From contig OX457075.1 of assembly GCA_949752795.1 (NCBI GenBank), positions 1,674,001 to 1,738,000 on the forward strand: a stretch of DNA of 64,000 nucleotides. The letters run 5' to 3'. Positions 35,403-47,738 of the stretch are shown one piece after another (within the stretch, counting starts at the first letter, position 1; every line of letters begins with the position of its first letter). A model generated the notes under the pieces. It was not told the DNA's origin. It made no database searches and saw only the letters and a program-made list of their open reading frames with translations. Position numbers and translations under genes: made by a program. The DNA comes from Hyperoodon ampullatus. Its lineage: Eukaryota; Chordata; Mammalia; Artiodactyla; Ziphiidae.

Positions 35403-35569
35403 TTAGCTAACGATTAGGTTTAGCGTACAGGTGAGGGTATGGAAAAGTGTTAGGGTCAGGGTACGTCCCAGGGCACTGGTTAGTGTTAGTGTACGGTTTA
35501 GGATTAGGGTATGGGTTAGGGTAAGTTGTAGGGTTGGCGTTAGGGTTAGGTTTAGAGCTAGGTTTAGGG
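35403..35569 (+). repeat. Monomer type T, with a GTTAGCTAAC palindrome
   Basis: 167 bp. Diagnostic words are GTTAGCTAACGATTAGG, GGTTTAGCGTACAGG and GGGCACTGGTTAG. The first contains a perfect 10-bp palindrome at the monomer start. It is broken to GTTGGCTAAC at 2,500 and about 31,242. Confidence 0.84.
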
Positions 35570-35599
35570 TTAGTGAATGGGTAAGGTTTAGGTTACAGG

Positions 35600-38500
35600 G
35601 GAGGGTATGGAAATGTTTTATGGTCAAAATACATTTGCGGGAATGGGTTAGTGTTAGTGTACGGGTTAAGATTAGTGTACGTGTTAGGGTAAGGTGTAGG
35701 GTTGGAGTTAGATTTAGCTTTAGGGCTAGTGCTAGGGTTAGCGAAATGTAAGGCTTAGGGTACAGGTGAGGGTACAGAAAAGGGTTACGGTCCGTGTAAG
35801 TGTCAGGGCACGGATTAATATTAAGGTACAGTTTAGGATTAAGGTACGGAATAGGTTAAGGTGTAGCATTGGGGTTAAGGTTAGGGTTAGGGTTAGGGTT
35901 AGCGAATAGGTAATATTTAAGGTACAGGTAAGCATATGGAAACGAGTTACGGTCAGGCTTGGTGTGAGGGCACAGGTTAGTGTTATTGTACGGAATAAGA
36001 TTAGGGTACAGTTTAGGATTTTCTGTAGGGTTGAGGATAGTGTTAGGCTTAGACCTAGGGTTAGTGTTAGCGAACAGGTAAGGTTTACGGTACACAGGAG
36101 GGTACGGAAACGTGTTAGTGTCAAAGTACATGTGAGGGCATTGCTTAATTTTGGTGTACGGGTTAAGGTTAGTGTATGGGTTAGGGTATGGTGTAAGGTT
36201 GGTGTTAGCGTTGTTTAGGGAAAGGGCTAGGTTTAGCGAACGGTAAGATTTAGGGTACTGGAGAGCATATGGAAAAGTGTTAGGCTCAGGGTACGTGTTA
36301 GGGCACGGGTTAGTGTTAGTGTACGGGTTAGGATTAGGGTATGGGTTAGGGAAAGGTGTAGGGTTGGGGTTATGTTTAGGTGTAGGGTTGGGGTTAGGGT
36401 TAGAGAATAGGTAACATTTAGGGTACAGGTGAGCTTATGGAAACGAGTTAGGGTCACGGTTCATGTTAGGCCACAGGTTAGTGTTAGTGTACGGATTAGG
36501 ATTAGGGTAAGGGTTAGGGTTAGGTTTAGGTTTAGACATATGGTTAGGGATAGCGAATGGTAAGATTTAGGGTACAGGAGTGGGTATGGAAAAGTGTTAG
36601 GGTCAGGGTACGTGTTAGGGCATGGGCTAGTGTTAGTGTACGGGTTGGGATTAGGGTACGGGTTAGGGTAAGGTGTAGGGTTGCGGTTAGGGTTAGGGCT
36701 AGGGCTAGGGCTAGGGTTAGGTTTAGCGTATGGGTAAGGTTTAGGGTACAAGTGAGGGTACGGAAAAGTGTTAGGTTCAGGATACGTGACAGGGCATGGC
36801 TTAGTATTAGTATACTTTTTAGGATTAGGGTACGGTTTGGATAAGGTTTAGGGTTGGGGTTAGGGTTAGCTTTATGGCTAGGGTTAGGGTTAGCGAAATG
36901 TCAGGTTTAGGGTACAGGTGATGGTACAGAAAAGTGTTAGGGTTAGTGTATGTGTTACGACACGTGTCAGTGTTAGTGTATGGCTTAGGATTAGCATACG
37001 TGTTAGGGTAACGTGTACAGTTGGGGTTAGGTCTAGGTTTAGGGCTAGGGTTAGGGTTAGCGACCGGTAAGGTTTAGGGTACAGGTGAGGTTACGGAAAA
37101 TTTTTAGAGTCAGGGTACGTGTTAGGGCAGGGGTTAGTGTGGGTTTACAGGTTAGGATTAGGGTACGGGTTAGGGTAATTGGTAGGGTTGGCGTTATGGT
37201 TAGTGTTAGGGGTAGGGTTAAGTTTAGTGAACGGGTAAGGTTTAGGTTACAGCTGAGCATACGGAAATGTTTTATTGTCAAAGTACGTGTGTGGTATTGG
37301 GTTAGTGTTAGTGTACGGGTTAAGATTAGTGTACGTGTTAGAAGTAGGTTTGTATTCAGGTTTGGGTTTGGGGCTAGGGTTATGGTTAACAAATGGTAAA
37401 GTTTAGGGTTAGTGTTAGGGTTAGTGTTAGGGTTAGGGGTAGGGGTAGGGTTAGGGTAGGTGTTAGGGCATGAGCTAGTGTTAGTGTATGGGTTATGATT
37501 AAGGTATGGGTTAGGGTAAGGTGTAGGGTTGGGGTTAGGTTTAGGTTTAGGGCTAGTGTTAGGGTTAGCGATAGGTAACAGTAGAGTACAGGTGAGCTTA
37601 TGGAAAAGAGTTAAGGTCAGGGTTCATGTTAGTGCACTGGTTAGTGTTAGTTTAAGGATTAGGATTAGGGTACATGTTAGGGTTAGGTGTTGCGTTGGGG
37701 TTGGGTTTAGGGTTAGGTTTAGACCTAGGATTAGGGTTAGTGAATGGTAAGGTTTAGGTGTGGGTATGGAAAAGTGTTAGGGTCAGGGTAAGTGTTAAGG
37801 CACGGATTAGTGTTAGTGTATGGGTTAGGATTAGGGTACGGGGTAGGCTAATGGGTAGGGTTGACGTTATGTTTAGTGTTAGGGCTAGGGTTAGGGTTAA
37901 CGAACGAGTAAGGTTTAGGTTACAGTTGAGGGTACGGAAATGTATTAGTGTCAAAGTAAGTGTGAGGGAATTGGTTAGTGTTAGTGTACGCATTAAGATT
38001 AGTGTACGTGTTAGGGTAAGGTGTAGGGTTGTAGTTTGATTTAGCTTTAGGGCTAGTGTTAGGATTAGCGAACGGTAAGATTTAGGTTACAGGAGAGAGT
38101 AGGGTAAATAGTTAGGTGCAGGGTACGTGTCAGGGCATGGATTATTGTTTGTGTACGCGTTAGGATTAGGGTACGGTTTAGGGTAAGGTGTTGGGTTGGT
38201 GTTAGGGCTTGGTTTAGGGGTATGTTTCGGGTTAGCGAACGGTAAAGTTTAGGGTACAGGTGAGGGTACAGAAAAGTGTTAGGGTCGGGATACGTTTCAG
38301 GGCACGGATTAGTATTAGTGTACTGGTTAGGATTACGGTTTGGGTTAGGGTGATGCGTAGGGTTGGGTTTAGGGTTAGGTTTAGTGCTATGGTTAGGGTT
38401 AGCGAAATGTAAGGTTTAGGTTCCAGGTGATGTTCCAGAAATGTGTTAGGATGAGGGGACATGTAAGGGCACTGATTAGTGTTAGTGTACTGGTTAGGAT

Positions 38501-41500
38501 TGTGTACACATTAAGGTAAGGTTTAGGGATGGGGTTAGGTTTACGTTTAGGTCTAGGGTTAAGGATAGCAAACGGTATGGTTTAGGGTACAGGTGAGTGT
38601 ACGGAAAAGTGTTACGGTCAGGGTACCTGTTAGGGCACGTGTAGTGTTAGTGTATGGGTTAGGATTAGTGTATGGGTTAGTGTATGGTGTAGGGTTGGTG
38701 TTAGCGTTATGTTTAGGGCTAGCGTTACGGTTAGCGAACCAGTAAGTTTTAGGGTACACGTGAGGTTACGGAAAACTTTTAGGGTCAGTGTATGTGTTAG
38801 GACACCTGTTAGTGTTAGTGTACGTGTCAGAATTAGCGTCCAGTTAGGGTAAGGTGTGGGGTTGGGGTTAGGGTTAGGTTTAGGGCTAGGCTTAGGGTTA
38901 GCGAACGGGTAAGTTTTAGTGTACAGTTGAGTGTACGGAATAGAGTTTGGCTCAGGTTATGTATTAGGAACCGTGTTAGTGTTAATGTATGGTTAGGATT
39001 AGGGTATGGGTTAGGGTAACGGTTAGGATTGGCGTTAGGTTTAGGGATAGGCTTAGCGAACGGTTAAGGCTTATGGCACATGTGAGTGTATGGAAACGTG
39101 TTAGTGTCAAAGTACGTGTGAGGTCATGGGTTAGTGTTAGAGTAGGGGTTAAAAAGAGGGTACGGGTTAGAGTAAGGTGTAGGCTTGGTGTTAGGGTTAG
39201 GCTTAAGTCTACAGTTAGGGTTAGCTAACGATTATGTTTAGCGTACAGGTGAGGGTATGGAAAAGTGTTAGGGTCAGGGTACGTCTCAGGGCACTGGTTA
39301 ATGTTAGTGTACGGTTTAGGATTAGGGTATGGGTTAGGGTAAGATGTAGGGTTGCCGTTAGGGTTCGGTTTAGAGCTAGGGTTAGGGTTAATGAATGCGT
39401 AAGGTTTAGGTTACAGGGGAGGGTATGGAAATGTATTAGGGTCAAAATACTTTTGCGGGAATGGGTTAGAGTTAGTGTACGGGTTAAGATTAGTGTACGT
39501 GTTAGGGTAAGGGGTAGGGTTGGAATTAGATTTAGCTTTAGGGCTAGGGTTACGGTTAGCGAAATGTAAGGCTTAGGGTACAGGTGAGGGTACAGAAAAG
39601 GGTTACGGTCCGTGTACATGTCGGGGCACGGATTAGTAGTAGGGTACGGGTTAGGATCACAGTACGGATTAGGGTAAGGTGTAGGATTGGGGTTAGGGTT
39701 AGGGTTAGGGTTAGGGTTAGCGAATAGGTAATATTTAGGTTACAGGTAAGCATATGGAAACGAGTTAGGGTCAGGCTTGGTGTTAGGGCACAGGTTAGTG
39801 TTATTGTACGGCTTAGGATTAGGGTACGGGTTAGGATTTTCTGTAGGGTTGAGGATAGTGTTAGGCTTAGACCTAGGGTTAGTGTTAGCAAACAGGTAAG
39901 GTTTACGGTACACAGGGGGGTACGGAAACGTGTTAGTGTCAAAGTACATGTGAGGGCATTGATTAATTTTGGTGTACGGGTTAAGGTTAGTGTATGGGTT
40001 AGGGTATGGTGTAAGGTTGATGTTAGCGTTGTTTAGGGAAAGGGCTAGGTTTAGCGAACGGTAAGATTTAGGGTACTGGAGAGGATATGGAAAAGTGTTA
40101 GGCTCAGGGTACGTGTTAGGGCACGGGTTAGTGTTAGTGTACGGGTTAGGATTAGGGTTTGGGTTAGGGAAATGTGTAGGGTTGGGGTTATATTTAGGTG
40201 TAGGGTTGGGGTTAGGGTTAGAGACTAGGTAACATTTAGGGTACAGGTGAGCTTATGGAAACGAGTTAGGGTCAGGGTTCATGTTAGGGCACAGGTTAGT
40301 GTTAGTGTACGGATTAGGATTAGGGTAAGGGTTAGGTTTAGGTTTAGGTTTAGACATATGGTTAGGGATAGCGAATGGTAAGATTTAGGGTACAGGAGTG
40401 GGTATGGAAAAGTGTTAGGGTCAGGGTACGTGTTAGGGCATGGGCTAGTGTTAGTGTACGGGTTGGGATTAGGGTACGGGTTAGGGTAAGGTGTAGGGTT
40501 GCGGTTAGTGTTAGGGCTAGGGCTAGGGCTAGTGTTAGGTTTAGCATATGGGTAAGGTTTAGGGTACAGTTGAGGGTACGGAAAAGGGTTAGGTTCAGGT
40601 TACGTGACAGGGCATGGCTTAGTATTAGTATACTGGTTAGGATTAGGGTATGGTTTGGGTAAGGTTTAGGGTTGGGGTTAGGGTTAGCTTTATGGCTAGG
40701 GTTATGGTTAGCGAAATGTCAGGTTTAGGGTACAGGTGATGGTACAGAAAAGTGTTAGGGTTAGTGTATGTGTTACGACACGTGTCAGTGTTAGTGTATG
40801 GCTTAGGTTTAGCATACGTGTTAGGGTAAGGTGTACGGTTGGGGTTAGGTCTAGGTTTAGGGCTAGGGGTAGGGTTAGCGACCGGTAAGGTTTAGGGTAC
40901 AGGTGAGGTTACGGAAAATTGTTAGGGTCAGGGTACGTGTTAGGGCAGGGGTTAGTGTGGGTTTACAGGTTAGGATTAGGGTACGGGTTAGGGTAATTGG
41001 TAGGGTTGGCGTTATGGTTAGTGTTAGGGGTAGGGTTAAGTTTAGTGAACGGGTAAGGTTTAGGTTACAGCTGAGCGTACGGAAATGTTTTATTGTCAAA
41101 GTACGTGTGCGGTATTGGGTTAGTGTTAGTGTACGGGTTAAGATTAGTGTACGTGTTAGGAGTAGGGTTGTAGTTAAATTTAGGTTTGGGGCTGGGGTTA
41201 TGGTTAACAAATGGTAAAGTTTAGGGTTAGTGTTAGGGTTAGTGTTAGGGTTAGGGGTAGGGGTAGGGTTAGGGTAGGTGTTAGGGCACGAGTTAGTGTT
41301 AATGTATGGGTTATGATTAGGGTATGGGTTAGGGTAAGGTGTAGGGTTGGGGTTAGGTTTAGGTTTAGGGCTAGTGTTAGGGTAAGCGAATAGGTAACAT
41401 TAGAGTACAGGTGAGCGTATGGAAAAGAGTTAAGGTCAGTGTTCATGTTAGGGCACAGGTTAGTGTTAGTTTAAGGATTAGGATTAGGGTACATGTTAGG

Positions 41501-44500
41501 GTTAGGTGTAGGATTGGGTTTGGGTTTAGGGTTAGGTTTAGACCTAGGGTTAGGGTTAGTGAATGGTAAGGTTTAGGGTTCATGTGTGGGTATGGAAAAG
41601 TGTTAAGGTCAGTGTAAGTTTTAAGGCACGGATTAGTGTTAGTGTACGGTTTAGGATTAGGGTATGGGTTATGGAAAGGTGTAGGGTTGGGGTTATGTTG
41701 AGGTGTAGGTTTGGGGTTAGGGTTAGCGAATAGGTAACATTTAGGGTACAGGTGAGCTTATGGAAACGAGTTAGGGTCAGGGTTCATGTTAGGGCACAGG
41801 TTAGTGTTAGTGTACGGATTAGGATTAGGGTACAGGTTACGGTTAGGTGTAGGGTTGGGGTTAGGGTTACGTTTAGACATAGGGTTAGGGTTAGCGAATG
41901 GTAAGATTTAGGGTACAGGAGTCGGTATTGAAAAGTGTTAGGCTCAGGGTACATGTTAGGGCATGGATTAGTGTTAGTGTATGGGTAAGGTTTAGGGTAC
42001 GGGTTAGGGAAATGGGTAGGGTTGGTGTTATGGTTAGGGTTAGGGCTAGGGTTAGAGTTAGCGAACGGGTAAGGTTTACGGTGCACGGGAGGGTACGGAA
42101 ACGTGTTAGTGTCACAGTTCATGTGAGGGCATGGGTTAGTTTTTTTGTACTGGTTAAGTTTAGTGTACGGATTAGGGTATGCTGTAGGGTTGGTGTTAGC
42201 GTTATATTTAGGGCTAGGGTTAGGGTTAGCGAACGGTAAGATTTAAGTTACAGGAGAGTGTAGGGTAAATAGTTAGGGGCAGGGTACGTGTCAGGGCATG
42301 GATTAGTGTTTGTGTACGCGTTAGGATTAGGGTACGGTTTAGGGTAAGGTGTTGGGTTGGTGTTAGGGCTTGGTTTAGGGATATGTTTCGGGTTAGCGAA
42401 TGGGAAAGTTTAGGGTACAGATGAGTGTACAGAAAAGTGTTAGGGTCAGGATACGTTTCAGGGCACGGATTAGTATTAGTGTACTTGTTAGGATTATGGT
42501 ATGCGTTAGGGTGATGTGTAGGGTTGGGTTTAGGGTTAGGTTTAGGGCTATGGTTAGGGTTAGCGAAATGTAAGGTTTAGGTTCCAGGTGATGGTCCAGA
42601 AATGTGATAGGATCAGGGGACATGTTAGGGCACGGATTAGTGTTAGTGTACTGGTTAGGATTGGGTACGAGTTAGGGTAAGGTTTAGGGATGGGGTTAGG
42701 TTTACGTTTAGGTCTAGGGTTAAGGATAGCAAACGGTATGGTTTAGGGTACAGGTGAGTGTACGGAAAAGTGTTACGGCCAGGATACCTGTTAGGGCACG
42801 TCTAGTGTTAGTGTATGGGTTAGGATTAGTGTATGGGTTAGAGTATGTTGTAGGGTTTGTGTTAGCGTTATGTTTAGGGCTAGGTTTATGGTTAGCGAAC
42901 CAGTAAGTTTTAGGGTACAGGTGAGGTTACGGAAAACTTTTAGGGTCAGTGTATGTGTTAGGACACCTGTTAGTGTTAGTGTACGTGTCAGGATTAGCGT
43001 CCAGTTAGGGTAAGCTGTGGGGTTGGGGTTAGGGTTAGGTTTAGGGCTAGGCTTAGGGTTAGCGAACGGGTAAGTTTTAGGGTATAGTTGAGTGTACTGA
43101 ATAGAGTTTGGCTCAGGTTATGTGTTAGGAACCGTGTTAGTGTTAATGTATGGTTAGGATTAGGGTATGGGTTAGGGTAACGGTTAGGGTTGGCGTTAGG
43201 TTTAGGGATAGGCTTAGCGAACGGTTAAGGCTTATGGTACATGTGAGTGTATGGAAACGTGTTAGTGTCAAAGTACGTGTGAGGTCATGGGTTAGTGTTA
43301 GAGTAGGGGTTAAAAATAGGGTACGGGTTAGAGTAAGGTGTAGGCTTGGTGTTAGGGTTAGGTTTAAGTCTACAGTTAGGGTTGGCTAACGATTAGGTTT
43401 AGCGTACAGGTGAGGGAATGGAAAAGTGTTAGGGTCAGGGTACGTCTCAGGGCACTGGTTAGTGTTAGTGTACGGTTTAGGATTAGGGTATGGGTTAGGG
43501 TAAGATGTAGGGTTGGAGTTAGGGTTAGGTTTAGAGCTAGGGTTAGGGTTAATGAATGGGTAAGGTTTAGGTTACAGGGGAGGGTATGGAAATGTTTTAG
43601 GGTCAAAATACATTTGAGGAAATGGGTTAGTGTTAGTGTACGGGTTAAGATTAGTGTACGTGTTAGGGTAAGGTGTAGGGTTGGAATTAGATTTAGCTTT
43701 AGGGCTAGGGTTAGGGTTAGCGAAATGTAAGGCTTAGGGTACAGGTGAGGGTACAGAAAAGGGTTACGGTCCGTGTACGTGTCGGGGCAAGGATTAGTAG
43801 TAGGGTACGGGTTAGGAATACAGTACGGATTAGGGTAAGGTGTAGGATTGGGGTTAGGGTTAGGGTTAGGGTTAGCGAATAGGTAATATTTAGGGTACAG
43901 GTAAGCATATGGAAACGAGTTAGGGTCAGGCTGGGTGTTAGGGCACAGTTTAGTGTTATTGTACGGATTAGGATTAGGGTACAGTTTAGGATTTTGTGTA
44001 GGGTTTTGGATAGTGTTAGGCTTAGACTTAGGGTTAGTGTTAGCAAACAGGTAAGGTTTACGGTACACAGGAGGGTACGAAAACGTGTTACTGTCAAAGT
44101 ACATGTGAGGGCATTGCTTAATTTTGGTGTACGGGTTAAGATTAGTGTATGGGTTTGGGTATGGTGTAAGGTTGGTGTTAGCGTTGTTTAGGGAAAGGGC
44201 TAGGTTAAACGAACGGTAAGATTTAGGGTACTGGAGAAGATATGGAAAAGTGTTAGGCTCAGGGTACGTGTTAGGGCACGGGTTAGTTTTAGTGTACGGG
44301 TTAGGATTAGGGTATGGGTTAGGGAAAGGTGTAGGGTTGGGGATATGTTTAGGTGTAGGGTTGGGGTTAGGGTTAGCGAATAGGTAACATTTAGGGTACA
44401 GGTGAGCTTATGGAAACGAGTTAGGGTCAGGGTTCATGTTAGGGCACAGGTTAGAGTTAGTGTACCGATTAGGATTAGGGTACGGGTTACGGTTAGGTGT

Positions 44501-47500
44501 AGGGTTGGGGTTAGGGTTACGTTTAGACATAGGGTTAGGGTTAGCGAATGGTAAGATTTAGGGTACAGGAGTCGGTATTGAAAAGTATTACGGTCAGGGT
44601 ACGTGTTAGCGCATGGTTTAGTGTTAGTGTACGGGTAAGGATTAGGGTACGGGTTAGGGAAATGGGTAGGGTTGGTGTTATGGTTAGGGTTAGGGCTAGG
44701 GTTAGAGTTAGTGAACGGGTAAGGTTTACGGTGCACGGGAGGGTACGGAAACGTGTTAGTGTCACAGTTCATGTGAGGGCATGGGTTAGTTTTTTTGTAC
44801 GGGTTAAGTTTAGTGTACGCATTAGGGTATGCTGTAGGGTTGCTGTTAGCGTTATATTTAAGGCTAGGGTTAGGGGTAGCGGGCGGTAAGATTTATGGTA
44901 CAGGAGACAATACGGAAAAGTTTTAGGGTCAGGGTACATGTTAGGGCATGGGTTAGTGTTAGTGTATGGGTTGGGATTAGGGTATGGGTTAGGGTAAGGG
45001 GTAGGGTTGCGGTTAGGGTTAGGGCTAGGGCTAGGGCTAGGGTTAGGGTTAGCGAATGGGTAAGGTTTAGGGTACAGGCCAGGGTATGGAAAAGTGTTAG
45101 GGTCATGGTACGTGTCAGGTCATGTCTTAGTGTTAGTATACTTGTTAGGATTAGGGTACGGTTTGGGTAAGGTTTAGGGTTGGGGTCAGGGTTAGCTTTA
45201 TGGCTAGGGTTAGGGTTAGCAAAATGTCAGGTTTAGGTTACAGGTGATGGTACAGAAAAGTGTTAGGGTTAGTGTATGTGTTAGGACACGTGTCAGTCTT
45301 AGTGTATGGCTTAGAATTAGCATACGGTTTAGGGTAAGGTGTACGTTTGGTGTTAGGTCTAGGTTTAGGGCTAGGGTTAGGGTTAGCGACTGGTAAGGTT
45401 TAGGGTACAGGTGAGGTTACGGAAAAGTGTTAGGGTCAGGGTACGTGTTAGGGCAGGCGTTAGTGTGGGTTTACAGATTAGGATTAGGGTACGGGTTAGG
45501 GTAATTGGTAGGGTTGGCGTTATGGTTAGTGTTAGGGGTAGGGTTAAGTTTAGTGAACGGGTAAGGATTAGGTTACAGCTGAGCGTACGGAAATGTTTTA
45601 TTGTCAAAGTACGTGTGCGGTATTGGGTTAGTGTTAGTGTATGGGTTAAGATTAGTGTACGTGTTAGGAGTAGGGTTGTAGTTAAGTTTAGGATTGGGGC
45701 TAGGGTTATGGTTAACAAATGGTAAAGTTTATGGTTAGTGTTAGGGTTAGTGTTATGGTTAGGGTTAGGGGTAGGGTTAGGGTAGGTGTTAGGGCACGAG
45801 TTAGTGTTAGTGTATGGGTTATGATTAGGGTATGGGTTAGGGTAAGGTGTAGGGTTGGGGTTAGGTTTAGGTTTAGGGCTAGTGTTAGGGTTAGCGAATA
45901 GGTAACAGTAGAGTACAGGTGAGCGTATGGAAAAGAGTTAAAGTCAGGGTTCATGTTAGGGCACAGGTTAGGGTTAGTTTAAGGATTAGGATTAGGGTAC
46001 ATGTTAGGGTTAGGTGTAGGGTTGGGGTTGGTTTTAGGGTTAGGTTAAGACCTAGGGTTAGGGTTAGTGAATGGTAAGATTTAGGGTTCAGGTGTGGGTA
46101 TAGAAAAGTGTTAGTGTCAGGGTAAGTGTTAAGGCACGGATTAGTGTTAGTGTACGGGTTAGGATTAGGGTACGGGTTAGGATAATGCGTAGGGTTGGCG
46201 TTATGTTTAGTGTTAGGGCTAGGGTTAGGGTTAGCGAACGAGTAAGGTTTAGGTTACAGGTGAGGGTACGGAAATGTATTAGTGTCAAAGTCAGTGTGCG
46301 TGAATGTGTTAGTGATAGTGTACGCATTAAGATTAGTGTACGTGTTAGAGTAAGGTGTAGGGTTGTAGTTAGATTTAGCTTTAGGGCTAGGGTTAGGGTT
46401 AGTGAACGGTAAGGTTTAGGGTACAGGAGAGAGTAGGGTAAAGAGTTAGGGGCAGGGTACGTGTCAGGGCATGGATTAGTGTTTGTGTACGGGTTAGGAT
46501 TAGGGTACGGTTTAGGTTAAGGTGTTGGGTTGGTGTTAGGGCTTGGTTTAGGGGTATGTTTTGGGTTAGCGAACGGGAAAGTTTAGGGTACAGGTGAGGG
46601 TACAGAAAAGTGTTAGGGTCAGGATACGTTTCAGGGCACGGATTACTATTAGTGTACTGGTTAGGATTATGGTATGGGTTAGGGTGATGGGTAGGGTTGG
46701 GTTTAGGGTTAGGTTTAGTGCTATGGTTAGGGTTAGCGAAATGTAAGGTTTAGGTTCCAGGTGATGTTCCAGAAATGTGTTAGGATCAGGGGACATGTTA
46801 GGTCACGGATCAGTATTCGTGTACTGGTTAGGATTGGGTACGCGTTAGGGTAAGGTTTAGGGATGGGGTTAGGTTTACGTTTAGGTCTAGTGTTAAGGAT
46901 AGCAAACGGTATGGTTTAGGGTACAGGTGATTGTACGAAACTGTTTTACGGTCAGGGTACCTGTTAGGTCACGTGTAGTGTTAGTGTATGGGTTAGATTA
47001 GTGTATGGGTTAGGGTATGGTGTAGGGTTTGTGTTTAGGGCTAGGGTTACGGTTAGCGAACCAGTAAGTTTTAGGGTACAGGTGAGGTTACGGAAACTTT
47101 TAGGGTCAGTGTATGTGTTAGGACACCTGTTAGTGTTAGTGTACGTGTCAGGATTAGCGTCCAGTTAGGGTAAGGTGTGGGGTTGGGGTTAGGGTTAGGT
47201 TTAGGGCTACTCTTAGGATAAGCGGACGGGTAAGTTTTAGGGTACAGTTGAGGGTACGGAAAAGAGTTTGGGTCAGGTTATGTGTTAGGAAACGTGTTAG
47301 TGTTAATGTATGGTTAGGATTAGGGTATGGGTTAGGGTAATGGTTAGGGTTGGCGTTAGGATTAGGGATAGGCTTAGCGAACGGTTAAGGTTTATGGCAC
47401 ATGTTAGTGTATGGAAACATGTTAGTGTCAAAGTACGTGTGAGGTCATGGGTTAGTGTTAGTGTAGGGGTTAAAAATAGGGTACGGGTTAGAGTAAGGTG

Positions 47501-47738
47501 TAGGCTTGGTGTTAGGGTTAGGTTTAAGTCTACAGTTAGGGTTAGCTAACGATTAGGTTTAGCGTACAGGTGAGGGTATGGAAAAGTGTTAGGGTCAGGG
47601 TACGTCCCAGGGCACTGGTTAGTGTTAGTGTACGGTTTAGGATTAGGGTATGGGTTAGGGTAAGTTGTAGGGTTGGCGTTAGGGTTAGGTTTAGAGCTAG
47701 GTTTAGGGTTAGTGAATGGGTAAGGTTTAGGTTACAGG
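35600..47738 (+). repeat. 12,139-bp higher-order unit, copy 2 (73 monomers)
   Basis: The same 73-monomer order as copy 1, shifted by 12,139 bp. Only scattered single-base differences were noticed. Examples private to this copy are T at 37,821 (C at 25,682 and 49,960, a CpG change), T at 38,433 (G at 26,294 and 50,572) and A at 44,343 (T at 32,204 and 56,482). Absence of indels over the whole 12 kb makes it the cleanest copy to use as the unit reference. Confidence 0.93.
39689..39716 (+). other. G-quadruplex motif, V-W junction, array copy 2
   Basis: Same five-tract run as at 27,550, exactly 12,139 bp downstream. Confidence 0.82.

Larger units (their letters stand above)
31410..35569 (+). repeat. 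Reference complete 25-type cycle (4,160 bp)
   Basis: Starting at U, all 25 monomer types occur once in order: U V W X Y A B C D E F G H I J K L M N O P Q R S T, and U begins again at 35,570. Lengths are 155-179 bp with a mean of 166.4. The same cycle is repeated at 43,549-47,708. The letters are arbitrary labels made for this annotation, based on diagnostic words within each monomer. The 25 individual entries that follow use this cycle. Confidence 0.88.
23461..35599 (+). repeat. 12,139-bp higher-order unit, copy 1 (73 monomers)
   Basis: Three passes through the cycle make up the unit. Round 1 runs U-Y, A, B/D, E-T (23 monomers). Round 2 runs U-Y, A, B/D, E-K, then A B C, then M-T (25). Round 3 runs U-Y, A-T complete (25). 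The total of 73 monomers gives a mean of 166.3 bp. Landmarks recur at exactly +12,139 bp, for example starts at 24,918 and 37,057, 27,417 and 39,556, 29,752 and 41,891, 33,573 and 45,712. Isolated differences from the other copies include T at 28,213 (A at 40,352). Confidence 0.93.
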
